Below, one piece after another: positions 24,038-31,170 of a stretch of 52,438 nucleotides of DNA. Numbering within the stretch: the stretch's first letter is position 1; every line of letters begins with the position of its first letter. Source of the DNA: a virus. Position numbers and translations under genes: made by a program. Under the pieces are notes generated by a model. That model saw only the letters and a program-made list of their open reading frames with translations. It searched no databases and was not told where the DNA came from. The DNA lies in the IMG/VR virus record IMGVR_UViG_3300010054_000044, positions 1-52,438 of that record. One strand, 5' to 3'.

Positions 24038-26282
24038 AGGAATCGTACCCTTGAGCCATGTTGTCACGGCGCGCCATGCGGTCGTTCTGCCGCTCGGTAA
24101 GCTCGGCGGCTTTCACGTCGCGCTGGTTTTGTAGCTGGGCGGCGGTCTTGCGCATTTCTAGCTCTAGCTTCTGGCTTTCCAATCCGGCCTTCTGCTCAAG
24201 CTGCGCTAGGGTAATGCCCTCTTTCAGCGCGATCTCTAAGCGCGTCTTTTCCTGCTCGGTTTGCAGTTCGGCGGCTTTATACTGCTGCTCAAACTGTTGT
24301 TGCTGCGCCTTCATCTGGCTCTCTTGCTGCCACTGTTGGGCTTTTAGCTCTAGCTCCTGCTGGCGTAGCTGTAGCTCTTGCATCTTGATCTGAAGCTCTG
24401 GCGGCGGGCCTTCCTCGCCCTGGCCTTGTTGACGCTGCTCTAGCTCCTCGTCGGTGTACGTCACAGTATCGACCGGCACCTGCAGCGTGCGCAGGATCTC
24501 CTTGTACAGCCCTTGCCAGTTGGTTAGCTCGGCAAAGATGGGGTTATTGGCCGCCACTTGAGACAGCATCATCAGCTTCTCTTGCTGCTCCTCACGGGCA
24601 ATCAAAACGCTGGTACCCTTAGCCACCACGTCGAAGTCGCCTTTTATCTCGGCGCGGTCGGTGTACATCATGTGGTAGTCGTAAAACCGGCGAACAGTCG
24701 GCACGCTAATACCGTCATCGAAGTTCTTCACGGCTGAGCGCAGCACGATGTTGGAGTTATTCATCAACATCTGCATGCCGGTCGCCGTTCTGGCACCGGG
24801 ACCGCCGCTCATGCCCTCGCCCTGCAGTAGCACCGGCAGGTTGGTTTCGGTGTCGGCCAGTTCTTGTGCCATGTTGAAGATGGCGGCCATATCGGCTTGG
24901 TTGTTCTGGATTTGCACTGACAGGAACGCTTGATCGATGGGCGCATCGCCGGTGTATTCCCACACCTTGTTACTGCGAATCGTCCAATCGCCGTCTTTAG
25001 GAGTGACAGCGCGCTTGTTGACGACGATCTGCGGGCCAGCAGATAACCCAGCGTTGTCCATCATCATGCGCCAAGCAGCGTTGACCACCTTCTGTGGCTG
25101 CCGCATCAGGTACGGCACGCCAAAGCCGAAAATGGTGGAGCTATCCTCCTCCCAATTAAACACGCTGTAGGGCAAATCGTCGGTTTCCAGCGGGTTCAGC
25201 GCGGCCTTGATAACATGGTTGCCGACCATCAGCACGCAGCCGGTGTATTCGACCAGCGGATCATCGTCTACATCGCAGCCGCACGCCTCTAACTCTTCCT
25301 TGTCCAGCGGCCCCCAATATTCCCAGAGTTCGTAACGGGCATCGCTGACGACGGTATCTACGCCAGTAATGGCACGCATCTCGTCGCGGCGGTCGTGGGA
25401 AATGTGGTGGCCGTCTTTATCTTCCAGCGCTCGGCGCAGCTGGGGCAGCATCACGCCGGGTAGGTCGGCTAGGTCGCGTAGCTGCTTACGGTTGAGCAGC
25501 TTGCGCTCGAACACGAACTCGGCCTCACTCATCTTGGCCGCTGACATATCGGGGAAGAAATCCCAAGGGTCTACACGCTCGACCGCTGGCCGGAACTCCT
25601 CTTGAATCTCCATCACGCTCTGGCCGGTGCTGGGGTCGGTCATCCAAGCGCGGCGGGTGCGGTTCACAATGGCCGGGCCTTTCAGAATACCGGTGCCTAG
25701 AATGCAGGCGTCCTCGATCACGTCGCGGGTATGGGCGTTATAGCGGCTCTCCGCAAAATCGTCCTCGATCTGCTTCTGCATTTGCCGTGCGGCATCATCG
25801 GCAATCGCCTGCGGGTCGGACTGGCCTTGCATCTCTGGCGGCATGCCTTGCGGCATTATTCCCGGCTGCTGCATATCAGCCTGCATCATGCCCTGCTGCT
25901 TGCTCATCGCCGGTACGGGCGTGGGCTTGATGCCGAAGTTGGTGTCGTCGTTGGGCAGCAACATATCGCTAAGGCGTGCAATCGCTGCCCGCGTTTTGTT
26001 GCGCGTAATATTGACGAACACCTGGCTGCCGCCTTTCTGGCGCATGCGGCTCATTTGATCTTCGGTGTACTTGCCGTTGTATTGGCGCAAGTCTTCCAGC
26101 CAGCGGGTTTCGATCTGCTCCTTTGCGGCCACCTGCTCATGGGCCAAGCGATGCAGCTTGGAGCCCAGCATGTTCAGCTCCTCTTCCTGCTGCTGGCGTA
26201 GCGCCTCGCGCTCGTCGGCGTCTAGCTCAACGGGCGCTGTGTCTTGCTCGTCTGCCATCTCGGCAGTCGTGGGGTTTTGCAT
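24030..26282 (-). CDS. Portal protein
   Basis: A 750-residue podoviral portal. An N-terminal acidic helix is followed by FVNITRNKTRAAIARLSDML near residue 100 and a portal core with FGFGVPYLMRQPQKVVNAAW (about 390). A long C-terminal Gln/Glu-rich barrel helix runs from about residue 650, comparable to the extended barrel of P22-type portals. The ATG has AGGG seven bases ahead. It is flanked by terminase and scaffold, the standard order. Confidence 0.9.
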   Translation of the reverse strand: MQNPTTAEMADEQDTAPVELDADEREALRQQQEEELNMLGSKLHRLAHEQVAAKEQIETRWLEDLRQYNGKYTEDQMSRMRQKGGSQVFVNITRNKTRAAIARLSDMLLPNDDTNFGIKPTPVPAMSKQQGMMQADMQQPGIMPQGMPPEMQGQSDPQAIADDAARQMQKQIEDDFAESRYNAHTRDVIEDACILGTGILKGPAIVNRTRRAWMTDPSTGQSVMEIQEEFRPAVERVDPWDFFPDMSAAKMSEAEFVFERKLLNRKQLRDLADLPGVMLPQLRRALEDKDGHHISHDRRDEMRAITGVDTVVSDARYELWEYWGPLDKEELEACGCDVDDDPLVEYTGCVLMVGNHVIKAALNPLETDDLPYSVFNWEEDSSTIFGFGVPYLMRQPQKVVNAAWRMMMDNAGLSAGPQIVVNKRAVTPKDGDWTIRSNKVWEYTGDAPIDQAFLSVQIQNNQADMAAIFNMAQELADTETNLPVLLQGEGMSGGPGARTATGMQMLMNNSNIVLRSAVKNFDDGISVPTVRRFYDYHMMYTDRAEIKGDFDVVAKGTSVLIAREEQQEKLMMLSQVAANNPIFAELTNWQGLYKEILRTLQVPVDTVTYTDEELEQRQQGQGEEGPPPELQIKMQELQLRQQELELKAQQWQQESQMKAQQQQFEQQYKAAELQTEQEKTRLEIALKEGITLAQLEQKAGLESQKLELEMRKTAAQLQNQRDVKAAELTERQNDRMARRDNMAQGYDSYG

Positions 26283-26283
26283 G

Positions 26284-27000
26284 CTAGTACCCTGTTGTGT
26301 AGTCGCCGGGGGCGCTGCCTGCGCCGGTATTCTGAACGGGGCGCGTGGTGGCGTGGTGTAGCTTCATCACTAGGTAGCGGGTGGCGTCCATCAAGTGGTC
26401 GTTGCTCTTAACGACGCGGCCTTTCTCGTCGCGGCGGTACAGCCGGTACTCGCCTAGCCAGTGCTGCAGCGTGCTAAACACTTTCAGGCGTCCAGTGCTT
26501 AACCGGTCCAGCACTTCCAGCAGCCCAGCCTCCACGCTCTTGTCAACACGGATAAGGTTCAGGCCTTCGTTTTCGTACAGCGTCATCACGCGCTTGCCGT
26601 CGCTCTGGTTCGTACCTGCGTAGTCGATGATTCCCGGCATCCAGCTGCCGCGCATCTTGATCGCTTTGGCGTGAACGGTCGGCTCAGCTTGACCTCGGTA
26701 GTGCTCGCTGTTCAGGTAGAGAATGTCGGTATCGCGGTCGAGCGCGCCCCATATTGCGGCGGTCTTTTTCCAGCCAACGTCGAGGCCATAAGCACGCGCC
26801 CACCAGCCAGGGATTTGGAACGGGTCACAGATAATGTCCTCTTCCGGCACCGGGTAGATGGCACCGCTGCCGAGCGTAGGAATGCCGTTCATGCGCGCCT
26901 CTAGCTGGTGTGGACTGATACCCTTCGCCATATCATCGATATCCTCTTGCTTGAGGTGCGGCGCATCTTTCCAGCCCGCTTGCACGACATACCGGCTCAA
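26284..27000 (-). CDS. terL: Terminase large subunit, nuclease half (separate gene)
   Basis: A 238-residue protein holding the RNase H-like nuclease: YGLDVGW (first Asp), GIIDYAG (second Asp) and SNDHLMDATRYLVM (last Asp). It starts abruptly at SRYVVQAGWKDAPHL, a point internal to ordinary TerL proteins. It uses a TTG start overlapping the previous stop (TTGA), with AGGT upstream. The ATPase half is encoded at 27469-29139, with two small genes between. The two halves would have to assemble, or the insertion has broken the packaging motor. Confidence 0.85.
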   Translation of the reverse strand: MSRYVVQAGWKDAPHLKQEDIDDMAKGISPHQLEARMNGIPTLGSGAIYPVPEEDIICDPFQIPGWWARAYGLDVGWKKTAAIWGALDRDTDILYLNSEHYRGQAEPTVHAKAIKMRGSWMPGIIDYAGTNQSDGKRVMTLYENEGLNLIRVDKSVEAGLLEVLDRLSTGRLKVFSTLQHWLGEYRLYRRDEKGRVVKSNDHLMDATRYLVMKLHHATTRPVQNTGAGSAPGDYTTGY

Positions 27001-27218
27001 CGCAGACCTACCATGAACTGTGCGCCTGCAATGGTCAGCACATCGCCAGTGCTAGCGTGCGGGTCTACCATGCGGGCCACTTTTATTGACAGCATGCCTT
27101 CTTTGATACCGCGCTCCCTCACTAGATCGGCAATGCGGGTAGCGGCTGACGTGGTGCGCTTCTGGTACTTGGTGCTGACGCTCGCGGCGAGATATTCGCC
27201 TTGGATGGGGTCGGTCAT
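26997..27218 (-). CDS. Small protein inserted in the terminase gene
   Basis: A 73-residue protein, unrecognised. It is basic in the first half (YQKRTTSAATRIADLV) and ends in a beta-rich segment, GDVLTIAGAQFMVGLR. Its ATG overlaps the stop of the Tad2-like gene, and its stop overlaps the TTG of the nuclease gene. It fills the gap between terminase ATPase and nuclease. It could be a cargo protein or a peptide that supports split-terminase assembly; nothing in its sequence decides. Confidence 0.55.
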   Translation of the reverse strand: MTDPIQGEYLAASVSTKYQKRTTSAATRIADLVRERGIKEGMLSIKVARMVDPHASTGDVLTIAGAQFMVGLR

Positions 27219-27230
27219 ACTGGCTCCTGC
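27215..27230 (-). repeat. Junction repeat, copy 1
   Basis: The transcribed-strand sequence GCAGGAGCCAGTATGA encodes QEPV-stop and at the same time supplies the Shine-Dalgarno and ATG of the next gene. It matches copy 2 in 15 of 16 bases. Confidence 0.7.
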
Positions 27231-27472
27231 AGGCTGCGAGCCTTGTAATGCTGGGTATTCTTGCGATTGACCACTATTTTCCAGTCGTCACGGAAAGTGT
27301 GGGAGAGCGTGAAATCCATATCGGGGGAATCGCGCATATCAACAATGCTGCCGTCTTTGCAGTGCATGTTGACGGTCTTGCACTCTGCATCCCATGCCCA
27401 ATAGCCGCCCCATTCCGGTAGCGTTACAGCGCAGCCTTGCTTCATACAGCTAAGCGCATCTTTAAAATTCAT
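27215..27472 (-). CDS. Tad2/DUF2829-like anti-defence candidate
   Basis: An 85-residue protein. The start MNFKDALSCMKQGCAVTLPEW and the ending DDWKIVV match the DUF2829 pattern (MNF..AL..LK.G..V....W to DW.VV). Characterised members, such as Tad2, bind Thoeris signal nucleotides and block that defence. Here the family tail is extended by about 15 residues ending in QEPV. Start and stop both overlap neighbours by four bases. Assignment to the family is fairly secure from the pattern; Thoeris inhibition is inference. Confidence 0.7.
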   Translation of the reverse strand: MNFKDALSCMKQGCAVTLPEWGGYWAWDAECKTVNMHCKDGSIVDMRDSPDMDFTLSHTFRDDWKIVVNRKNTQHYKARSLQEPV

Positions 27473-27484
27473 ACCGGCTCCTGC
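27469..27484 (-). repeat. Junction repeat, copy 2
   Basis: GCAGGAGCCGGTATGA on the transcribed strand ends the terminase ATPase gene with QEPV-stop and starts the Tad2-like gene. With copy 1, 254 bp away, it brackets the Tad2-like gene as a direct repeat. Confidence 0.7.
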
Positions 27485-29139
27485 TCATGCTTGGATTCAA
27501 GAAACGATACCACCAGCTCAGTTAGGCCAGACAGTGGCGTAAACGTCATCATCACAATGCCGCGTGTGGTCATTGTGCGGATCAGCGCCTCGTCGTATAC
27601 GTCTTTAGGTACCTCCTCGTCCAACCACACCACATCCTGCTCAGTGCCCTGGAAGATTCGACGGCCTTGGTCATAGCTGCGCAGCATCAAGCGGCTGGTA
27701 CCGCCGCTGGCGTGGCTGACATTGATCTCTTCGTACAAGTTGGCCACGCCCCTGGCAGGCGTCGGCTTGCCTAGCTTGTCGCGTGGAATCAGGCCGCTGC
27801 CGAACTCGTCGGTATTCCATAGGCCGCCGAGTAGCTTGCTCTGGATAATGTCGCGGGTGGTTTGGCTGGTATCGCCTGCAGCCAGTGCAGTGATTGGCTT
27901 ATCGAACGTGCGGCCTTCCCACCAGTGCGGGTACTCGCCAGTGAGGTGAAAAGCCATTTCTGCACCGCCAGCAATCGTTTTCCCGCAGTTATGGTGATAG
28001 ACGCCAGCGCCCCGATAGTTATTGAATACCGGAATATGAGCGTCTATTATTGGCTGGTAACCAATAGGAACGACAGCAGCGATAACTTCGCCACCCACCA
28101 AGCGAGGCATTGACGATGGGTAGAAAATCCCCAATTGATCAACACTTTCCCCAAATACTCCAACGGATTGAGGCGGGTGAGCCAACATACTTGATTGCTG
28201 ACAGCCTTGGGTTGACACGCCCTTCTCTTCAAGCCTACCTAAAGCGACGCGGGATAAAGAACCGCGCTGGCCGCATGCACCGAAAGCGCCTTGATGATAA
28301 CGAGCTTCGCCACCTAATCGAGGTTGAGCACCTGACGCAAGCGCAAGCCGCCGAAGCGCTTGGTGTCTCCACGTCAGCGGTAGAACGTCGCTGTCGGTCG
28401 CTGCAGCTGAAAACGGCGCGGACAGGGCCTCGACACGGTGACGGTCATCGTAGCTGGCAGGGTGGCCGCCGCGTTGACAAACACGGATATGTCGAGGTAT
28501 TCGCGCCTCTGCATCCTCAAGCGAAAGCGCCAAGCGGCTATGTGTTCGAGCACCGACTGGTGATGGAGGTTGTGCTGGGGCGATACCTGACTGCTGAGGA
28601 AGTGGTCGATCATCGAGATAACCACCCGCGGCACAACTGGCCTGATAACCTTCGACTGTATGCGACCAATGCAGACCATCTGCGCGCGACACTAACTGGT
28701 CGAGAGAAAGCCACCCCTCGTCGGTCAATACCCGGTGCTTACGGGAGCAGTCAAAGAATCGACCGCTGCCCAGCACCACACGAAACGCTGGCTCAATGCC
28801 CACCAGATGTGCGTCAACAGGTTGAACGTCACATTCAGATCCACCAGCCCATGCCCGAAGACTACCAGCGCAGCCGAACAGCGCTTCTGAGGCGCGGACC
28901 GAGCCAGCCGCCGTTTCAATAAACGTCCAGGGCGTGATGCAACGATTGCCTGCCATGAACAGGCGTTCTTTGTGGTACTTGCCTGCCCGGAAGAACTCGA
29001 GGTGCTTGCCGTACAGCTCCCGCCTATACGGGCCTTCATCGGGAAATAGGTCGCGTATCAGGTTGTAGCGTTTGCGCCTCGCCTTTTCTTCCAGCGCTGC
29101 CAGTAGCGCTAAGCGGGCAGCGCGGTTATCACTGCTCAC
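27469..29139 (-). CDS. terL: Terminase large subunit, ATPase half, interrupted by an intein
   Basis: The 556-residue precursor starts at GTG (AGGTGG upstream; overlaps the small-subunit stop by 11 bases). Exteins total 238 residues. Walker A is GNR, then the intein, then CGKT; Walker B is VVWLDEE and the coupling motif is MMTFTPL. The intein runs from Cys67 to Asn384, and Cys385 is the +1 nucleophile. Without splicing the P-loop is destroyed, so packaging depends on it. The reading frame ends at ESKHEQEPV, where a full TerL would continue into the nuclease; that part is a separate gene at 26284-27000. Translocation of DNA into the procapsid is the expected role. Confidence 0.88.
   Translation of the reverse strand: MSSDNRAARLALLAALEEKARRKRYNLIRDLFPDEGPYRRELYGKHLEFFRAGKYHKERLFMAGNRCITPWTFIETAAGSVRASEALFGCAGSLRAWAGGSECDVQPVDAHLVGIEPAFRVVLGSGRFFDCSRKHRVLTDEGWLSLDQLVSRADGLHWSHTVEGYQASCAAGGYLDDRPLPQQSGIAPAQPPSPVGARTHSRLALSLEDAEARIPRHIRVCQRGGHPASYDDRHRVEALSAPFSAAATDSDVLPLTWRHQALRRLALASGAQPRLGGEARYHQGAFGACGQRGSLSRVALGRLEEKGVSTQGCQQSSMLAHPPQSVGVFGESVDQLGIFYPSSMPRLVGGEVIAAVVPIGYQPIIDAHIPVFNNYRGAGVYHHNCGKTIAGGAEMAFHLTGEYPHWWEGRTFDKPITALAAGDTSQTTRDIIQSKLLGGLWNTDEFGSGLIPRDKLGKPTPARGVANLYEEINVSHASGGTSRLMLRSYDQGRRIFQGTEQDVVWLDEEVPKDVYDEALIRTMTTRGIVMMTFTPLSGLTELVVSFLESKHEQEPV
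27988..28941 (-). mobile_element. Intein in the terminase Walker A motif
   Basis: A 318-residue intein. Block A begins with Cys1 (CITPWTFIET). Block B contains CSRKHRVLTDEGW, with His69 and a Ser in place of the usual first Thr of TxxH. The C-terminal block F/G reads IDAHIPVFNN then GVYHHN, ending with His317-Asn318, followed by extein Cys. About residues 90-285 have no intein motif; this stretch is the reverse complement of an HNH endonuclease gene. The insertion point, between GNR and CGKT, is a typical conserved-site choice for inteins. Confidence 0.88.
28116..28922 (+). CDS. HNH homing endonuclease encoded antisense inside the intein
   Basis: A 268-residue protein from the ATG at 28116, with GAGG eight bases upstream (an in-frame TTG at 28110 is less likely). 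Two helix-turn-helix segments (about residues 12-48 and 58-98) precede an HNH core: GYVFEHRLVMEVVLGRYL then EEVVDHRDN, HNWPDNLRLY and DH near 188. Key residues are His146, His166, Asn174/178 and His188. The last 80 residues are low-complexity read-through antisense to the intein N-terminal splicing domain. The whole gene lies within the intein DNA on the opposite strand. It probably cuts intein-less terminase alleles. Transcription would be opposite to the late operon. Confidence 0.85.
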   Translation: MGRKSPIDQHFPQILQRIEAGEPTYLIADSLGLTRPSLQAYLKRRGIKNRAGRMHRKRLDDNELRHLIEVEHLTQAQAAEALGVSTSAVERRCRSLQLKTARTGPRHGDGHRSWQGGRRVDKHGYVEVFAPLHPQAKAPSGYVFEHRLVMEVVLGRYLTAEEVVDHRDNHPRHNWPDNLRLYATNADHLRATLTGREKATPRRSIPGAYGSSQRIDRCPAPHETLAQCPPDVRQQVERHIQIHQPMPEDYQRSRTALLRRGPSQPPFQ

Positions 29140-29683
29140 CGCCCACCTGCTGTTGAAGTTTGGCGATACGCGCCTCTAGCTCGTCGTCAGTCAGGCTGCG
29201 CTCGGCGGTTTCGTCGGCCTTGTCGTCATCGTCCATCGAGTACGCCTGGCGTTCCAGCTTAATAACCTTGCCTAACGCATCCACGCCGCTATTCAAGCTG
29301 CGAGCGAACTCGTTATGGTTGGACTCGTCTACATCAACTTGGGATAGCGTAACGGCTAACTTGGCAGCAATGCCTTTCCAGTCGTTGATCTGCTGACGGT
29401 GGCCAAGCACTACCTGCGTGATTTCGTCTGCCGCTTCCTCAACAATCTCTTCGTCGCTTCGCGCAGTCTCTTGCGCGAAACTATTGCGCGAAGTTGTGCG
29501 CGACAACTTTGTCTTAGCTGTACTTCTTACCTGCTTTGACAGGTTGCGCTGCCAGCCTTTTTTTTGCGCTTTACTGCGTATCGTTGACTCTTTTGTGCCG
29601 TACTGCTCAGCAATAGCGCGTATAGATAGCAAGCCCGCCCGATAGGCGGCTTCGATAGCTTCCCAGTCGGGTGTCTTAGCCAT
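29129..29683 (-). CDS. terS: Terminase small subunit
   Basis: A 184-residue protein starting MAKTPDWEAIEAAYRAG, with a helix-turn-helix at residues 6-45 (LSIRAIAEQYGTKESTIRSK) for pac-site binding. A helical oligomerisation region and an acidic, Gln-rich C-terminus follow. A longer start at 29752 would translate through the terminator hairpin, so 29683 is chosen. The end overlaps the terminase ATPase gene. Confidence 0.85.
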   Translation of the reverse strand: MAKTPDWEAIEAAYRAGLLSIRAIAEQYGTKESTIRSKAQKKGWQRNLSKQVRSTAKTKLSRTTSRNSFAQETARSDEEIVEEAADEITQVVLGHRQQINDWKGIAAKLAVTLSQVDVDESNHNEFARSLNSGVDALGKVIKLERQAYSMDDDDKADETAERSLTDDELEARIAKLQQQVGGEQ

Positions 29684-29710
29684 AAAAAAACGCCACCATT
29701 GCTGGCAGCG
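29684..29710 (-). terminator. Terminator directly ahead of terS
   Basis: On the minus strand CGCTGCCA and TGGTGGCG pair (two wobbles) around a GCAA tetraloop and are followed by seven T, ending at the terS ATG. Late transcription must read through it, which suggests antitermination or attenuation at the entry to the morphogenesis genes. Confidence 0.75.
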
Positions 29711-29720
29711 TCTCCATGCT

Positions 29721-29918
29721 TTAGTGAATCGTTGCGTTCGCGTAGCTATCAACGCTGTCGGAAAGCCAAGTGCCGTCCGGTAGCTCTAGAATGAATGCAC
29801 GGGCAGTTTCATAACTGCACTCGTCGCCTTCCTCATCGATGAACGTGTCAATCTCGACCGTTTGGCCGGTGTCCAGTAGCGCTAAGCCTTTGCGCAGATT
29901 GATGGCTTCGACATTCAT
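29721..29918 (-). CDS. Small acidic protein upstream of terS
   Basis: A 65-residue protein, MNVEAINLRKGLALLDTGQT to the end, rich in Asp and Glu (DEEGDECSYETARAF). AGGTGA lies seven bases ahead of the ATG. No family is recognised. It lies between the homing endonuclease and the terS terminator. Confidence 0.55.
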   Translation of the reverse strand: MNVEAINLRKGLALLDTGQTVEIDTFIDEEGDECSYETARAFILELPDGTWLSDSVDSYANATIH

Positions 29919-29943
29919 AACGCTTCACCTGAATAGGTGCCGG

Positions 29944-29995
29944 ACGCTTCACAGCGTGCGGCGGGTGTCGGTAGTGTCAGCAGTGCTTCACAGCA
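29944..29995 (-). repeat. GNRA-loop hairpins, proximal pair
   Basis: In the minus-strand transcript, ACGCT-GTGA-AGCGT (29944-29957) and TGCT-GTGA-AGCA (29984-29995) form short hairpins with GNRA tetraloops. Two more lie at 30604-30637, beyond the HNH gene. Their shape recalls boxB antitermination hairpins. Confidence 0.5.
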
Positions 29996-30061
29996 TGGCG
30001 TGGCTACCTACCCCATCTAACGGTCAGGGGTGCCCGAGACGGATCGACCTCCTTTGCCTTT

Positions 30062-30571
30062 TCAGGCTTCCAGCTCGCGATCTTCGTATTTCCATTTATA
30101 ACCACGATGAGTTTTCTGCTTACCGCTCACTACATAGCTAACCGAGCCGTCATGAAAGCCTGCTTTCTTTAATGCGTACACATCTGTAAAAGCCAGCATT
30201 TCATTGTCGTTGAACCCAATAATGATTCTGCGAACAAAGCCAGTTATGGAATGAAAGCGCTTTTTCTGGATACAGTCGTGAACATTATCTTTCACGCTAC
30301 CAAGCTGCAGATGTTCTGGGTTGATGCAGGCTGGGTTATCGCAAGAGTGCATAACAACAAGGCCCTTAGGCACATCGCCTTTATGCAGCACATAAGAAAC
30401 CTTGTGAGCCCCTAGTCGCCTACTCCCTAGCGAAAACCTGCCGTAACCGTAGGGGTCTTTCCCTCCGCTGTACTCCCAGCAGCCGCTTTCGCTTTTAACG
30501 CATTTTGAAAGCAGTCTTTCTTTTGGGCATGTTCGTGAGCCGTAAGAAAACACTTCCCTTTTGGTAAGCAT
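30062..30571 (-). CDS. Free-standing HNH homing endonuclease with NUMOD1-like tail
   Basis: A 169-residue protein starting at the ATG at 30571 (GAGGTGG upstream). It contains SGCWEYSGGKDPYGYGRF, then VVMHSCDNPACINPEHLQLG, a classical phage HNH site with paired Cys and His. The C-terminal GFHDGSVSYVVSGKQKTH region resembles NUMOD1 DNA-binding modules. It sits between hairpin repeats in the late leader, with relatively AT-rich DNA, consistent with insertion as a selfish gene. No intron signature is evident around it. Confidence 0.85.
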   Translation of the reverse strand: MLTKREVFSYGSRTCPKERLLSKCVKSESGCWEYSGGKDPYGYGRFSLGSRRLGAHKVSYVLHKGDVPKGLVVMHSCDNPACINPEHLQLGSVKDNVHDCIQKKRFHSITGFVRRIIIGFNDNEMLAFTDVYALKKAGFHDGSVSYVVSGKQKTHRGYKWKYEDRELEA

Positions 30572-30603
30572 AAACACCACCTCTGTGATTAACCTGGATG
30601 GCA

Positions 30604-30637
30604 ACGCTTCACAGCGTGGCGTGTCGCTTCTCAGCGA
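30604..30637 (-). repeat. GNRA-loop hairpins, distal pair
   Basis: ACGCT-GTGA-AGCGT (30604-30617, identical in stem and loop to 29944-29957) and TCGCT-GAGA-AGCGA (30624-30637) on the minus strand. The HNH gene separates this pair from the other. Confidence 0.5.
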
Positions 30638-30726
30638 GATAGAGTCAGCGCCTTTTGCGATGCCAGTACGCTGACAGTAAAAACGTGATGACAATCAAGC
30701 GCAGCCGGAGCCACGCTTCAACGCGC

Positions 30727-31170
30727 TTACTTGGTGTCAGCTTCACGGTAGAGGCCTGACTGCGCCTTGCCTTGCTGCCATGAGCTAATGCCCTTCTCCA
30801 CCGTGCGTCCGGTGACGTAGCCACCCACGCCGATGGTCATCAAGTCCCATAGCCGCTCTGGTAGATCTAGCTGCAGCCCCACGCCGAAGATCGCGCCAAG
30901 GTAAGGGGCTAGCAGATAGTTGTTCGCAATCACAGCAACTATCACGATCATCAACAGCGGTCGCCAGTTACGCTGCAGCCAGCTCTCGCCCTGCGCTTCG
31001 GCCAAGATGATCTGCATCTGAGCCTTGAGCAGCGAGTCTTGCGACTCGATGAGCTGCGACCGAATCTCCGACTTGAGCCGGTTGGCTTCGTCTTTATCGG
31101 TCACTGCCTTGTCGATGACGCCGAACAGCGGGCCAGTGATGGCGCTCAGCGCTTTCGTGACTAGATTCAT
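30727..31170 (-). CDS. Holin, 3TM family
   Basis: A 147-residue protein. An N-terminal amphipathic segment is followed by a charged helix rich in Glu, Lys and Gln, the WLQRNWRPLLMIVIV motif typical of 3TM/GTA-type holins, and hydrophobic segments near residues 72-87 and 108-125. It ends in a charged tail. Its start overlaps the end of the second holin-like gene, forming a compact lysis cassette. Confidence 0.8.
   Translation of the reverse strand: MNLVTKALSAITGPLFGVIDKAVTDKDEANRLKSEIRSQLIESQDSLLKAQMQIILAEAQGESWLQRNWRPLLMIVIVAVIANNYLLAPYLGAIFGVGLQLDLPERLWDLMTIGVGGYVTGRTVEKGISSWQQGKAQSGLYREADTK

Noticed and set aside
28116-28922. The antisense HNH frame as a mere shadow of the intein
   Set aside because: It has all HNH residues, two HTH segments, its own Shine-Dalgarno, and protein-like composition, whereas the intein frame opposite its core is featureless.
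27469-29139. Frameshift or assembly error explaining the odd terminase insert
   Set aside because: The frame is open over the whole insert, and exact intein borders with Cys1, HHN and +1 Cys argue for a real intein.
30062-30571. Group I intron around the HNH gene
   Set aside because: No interrupted coding sequence on either side and no intron core elements that I could see; treated as a free-standing homing endonuclease gene.
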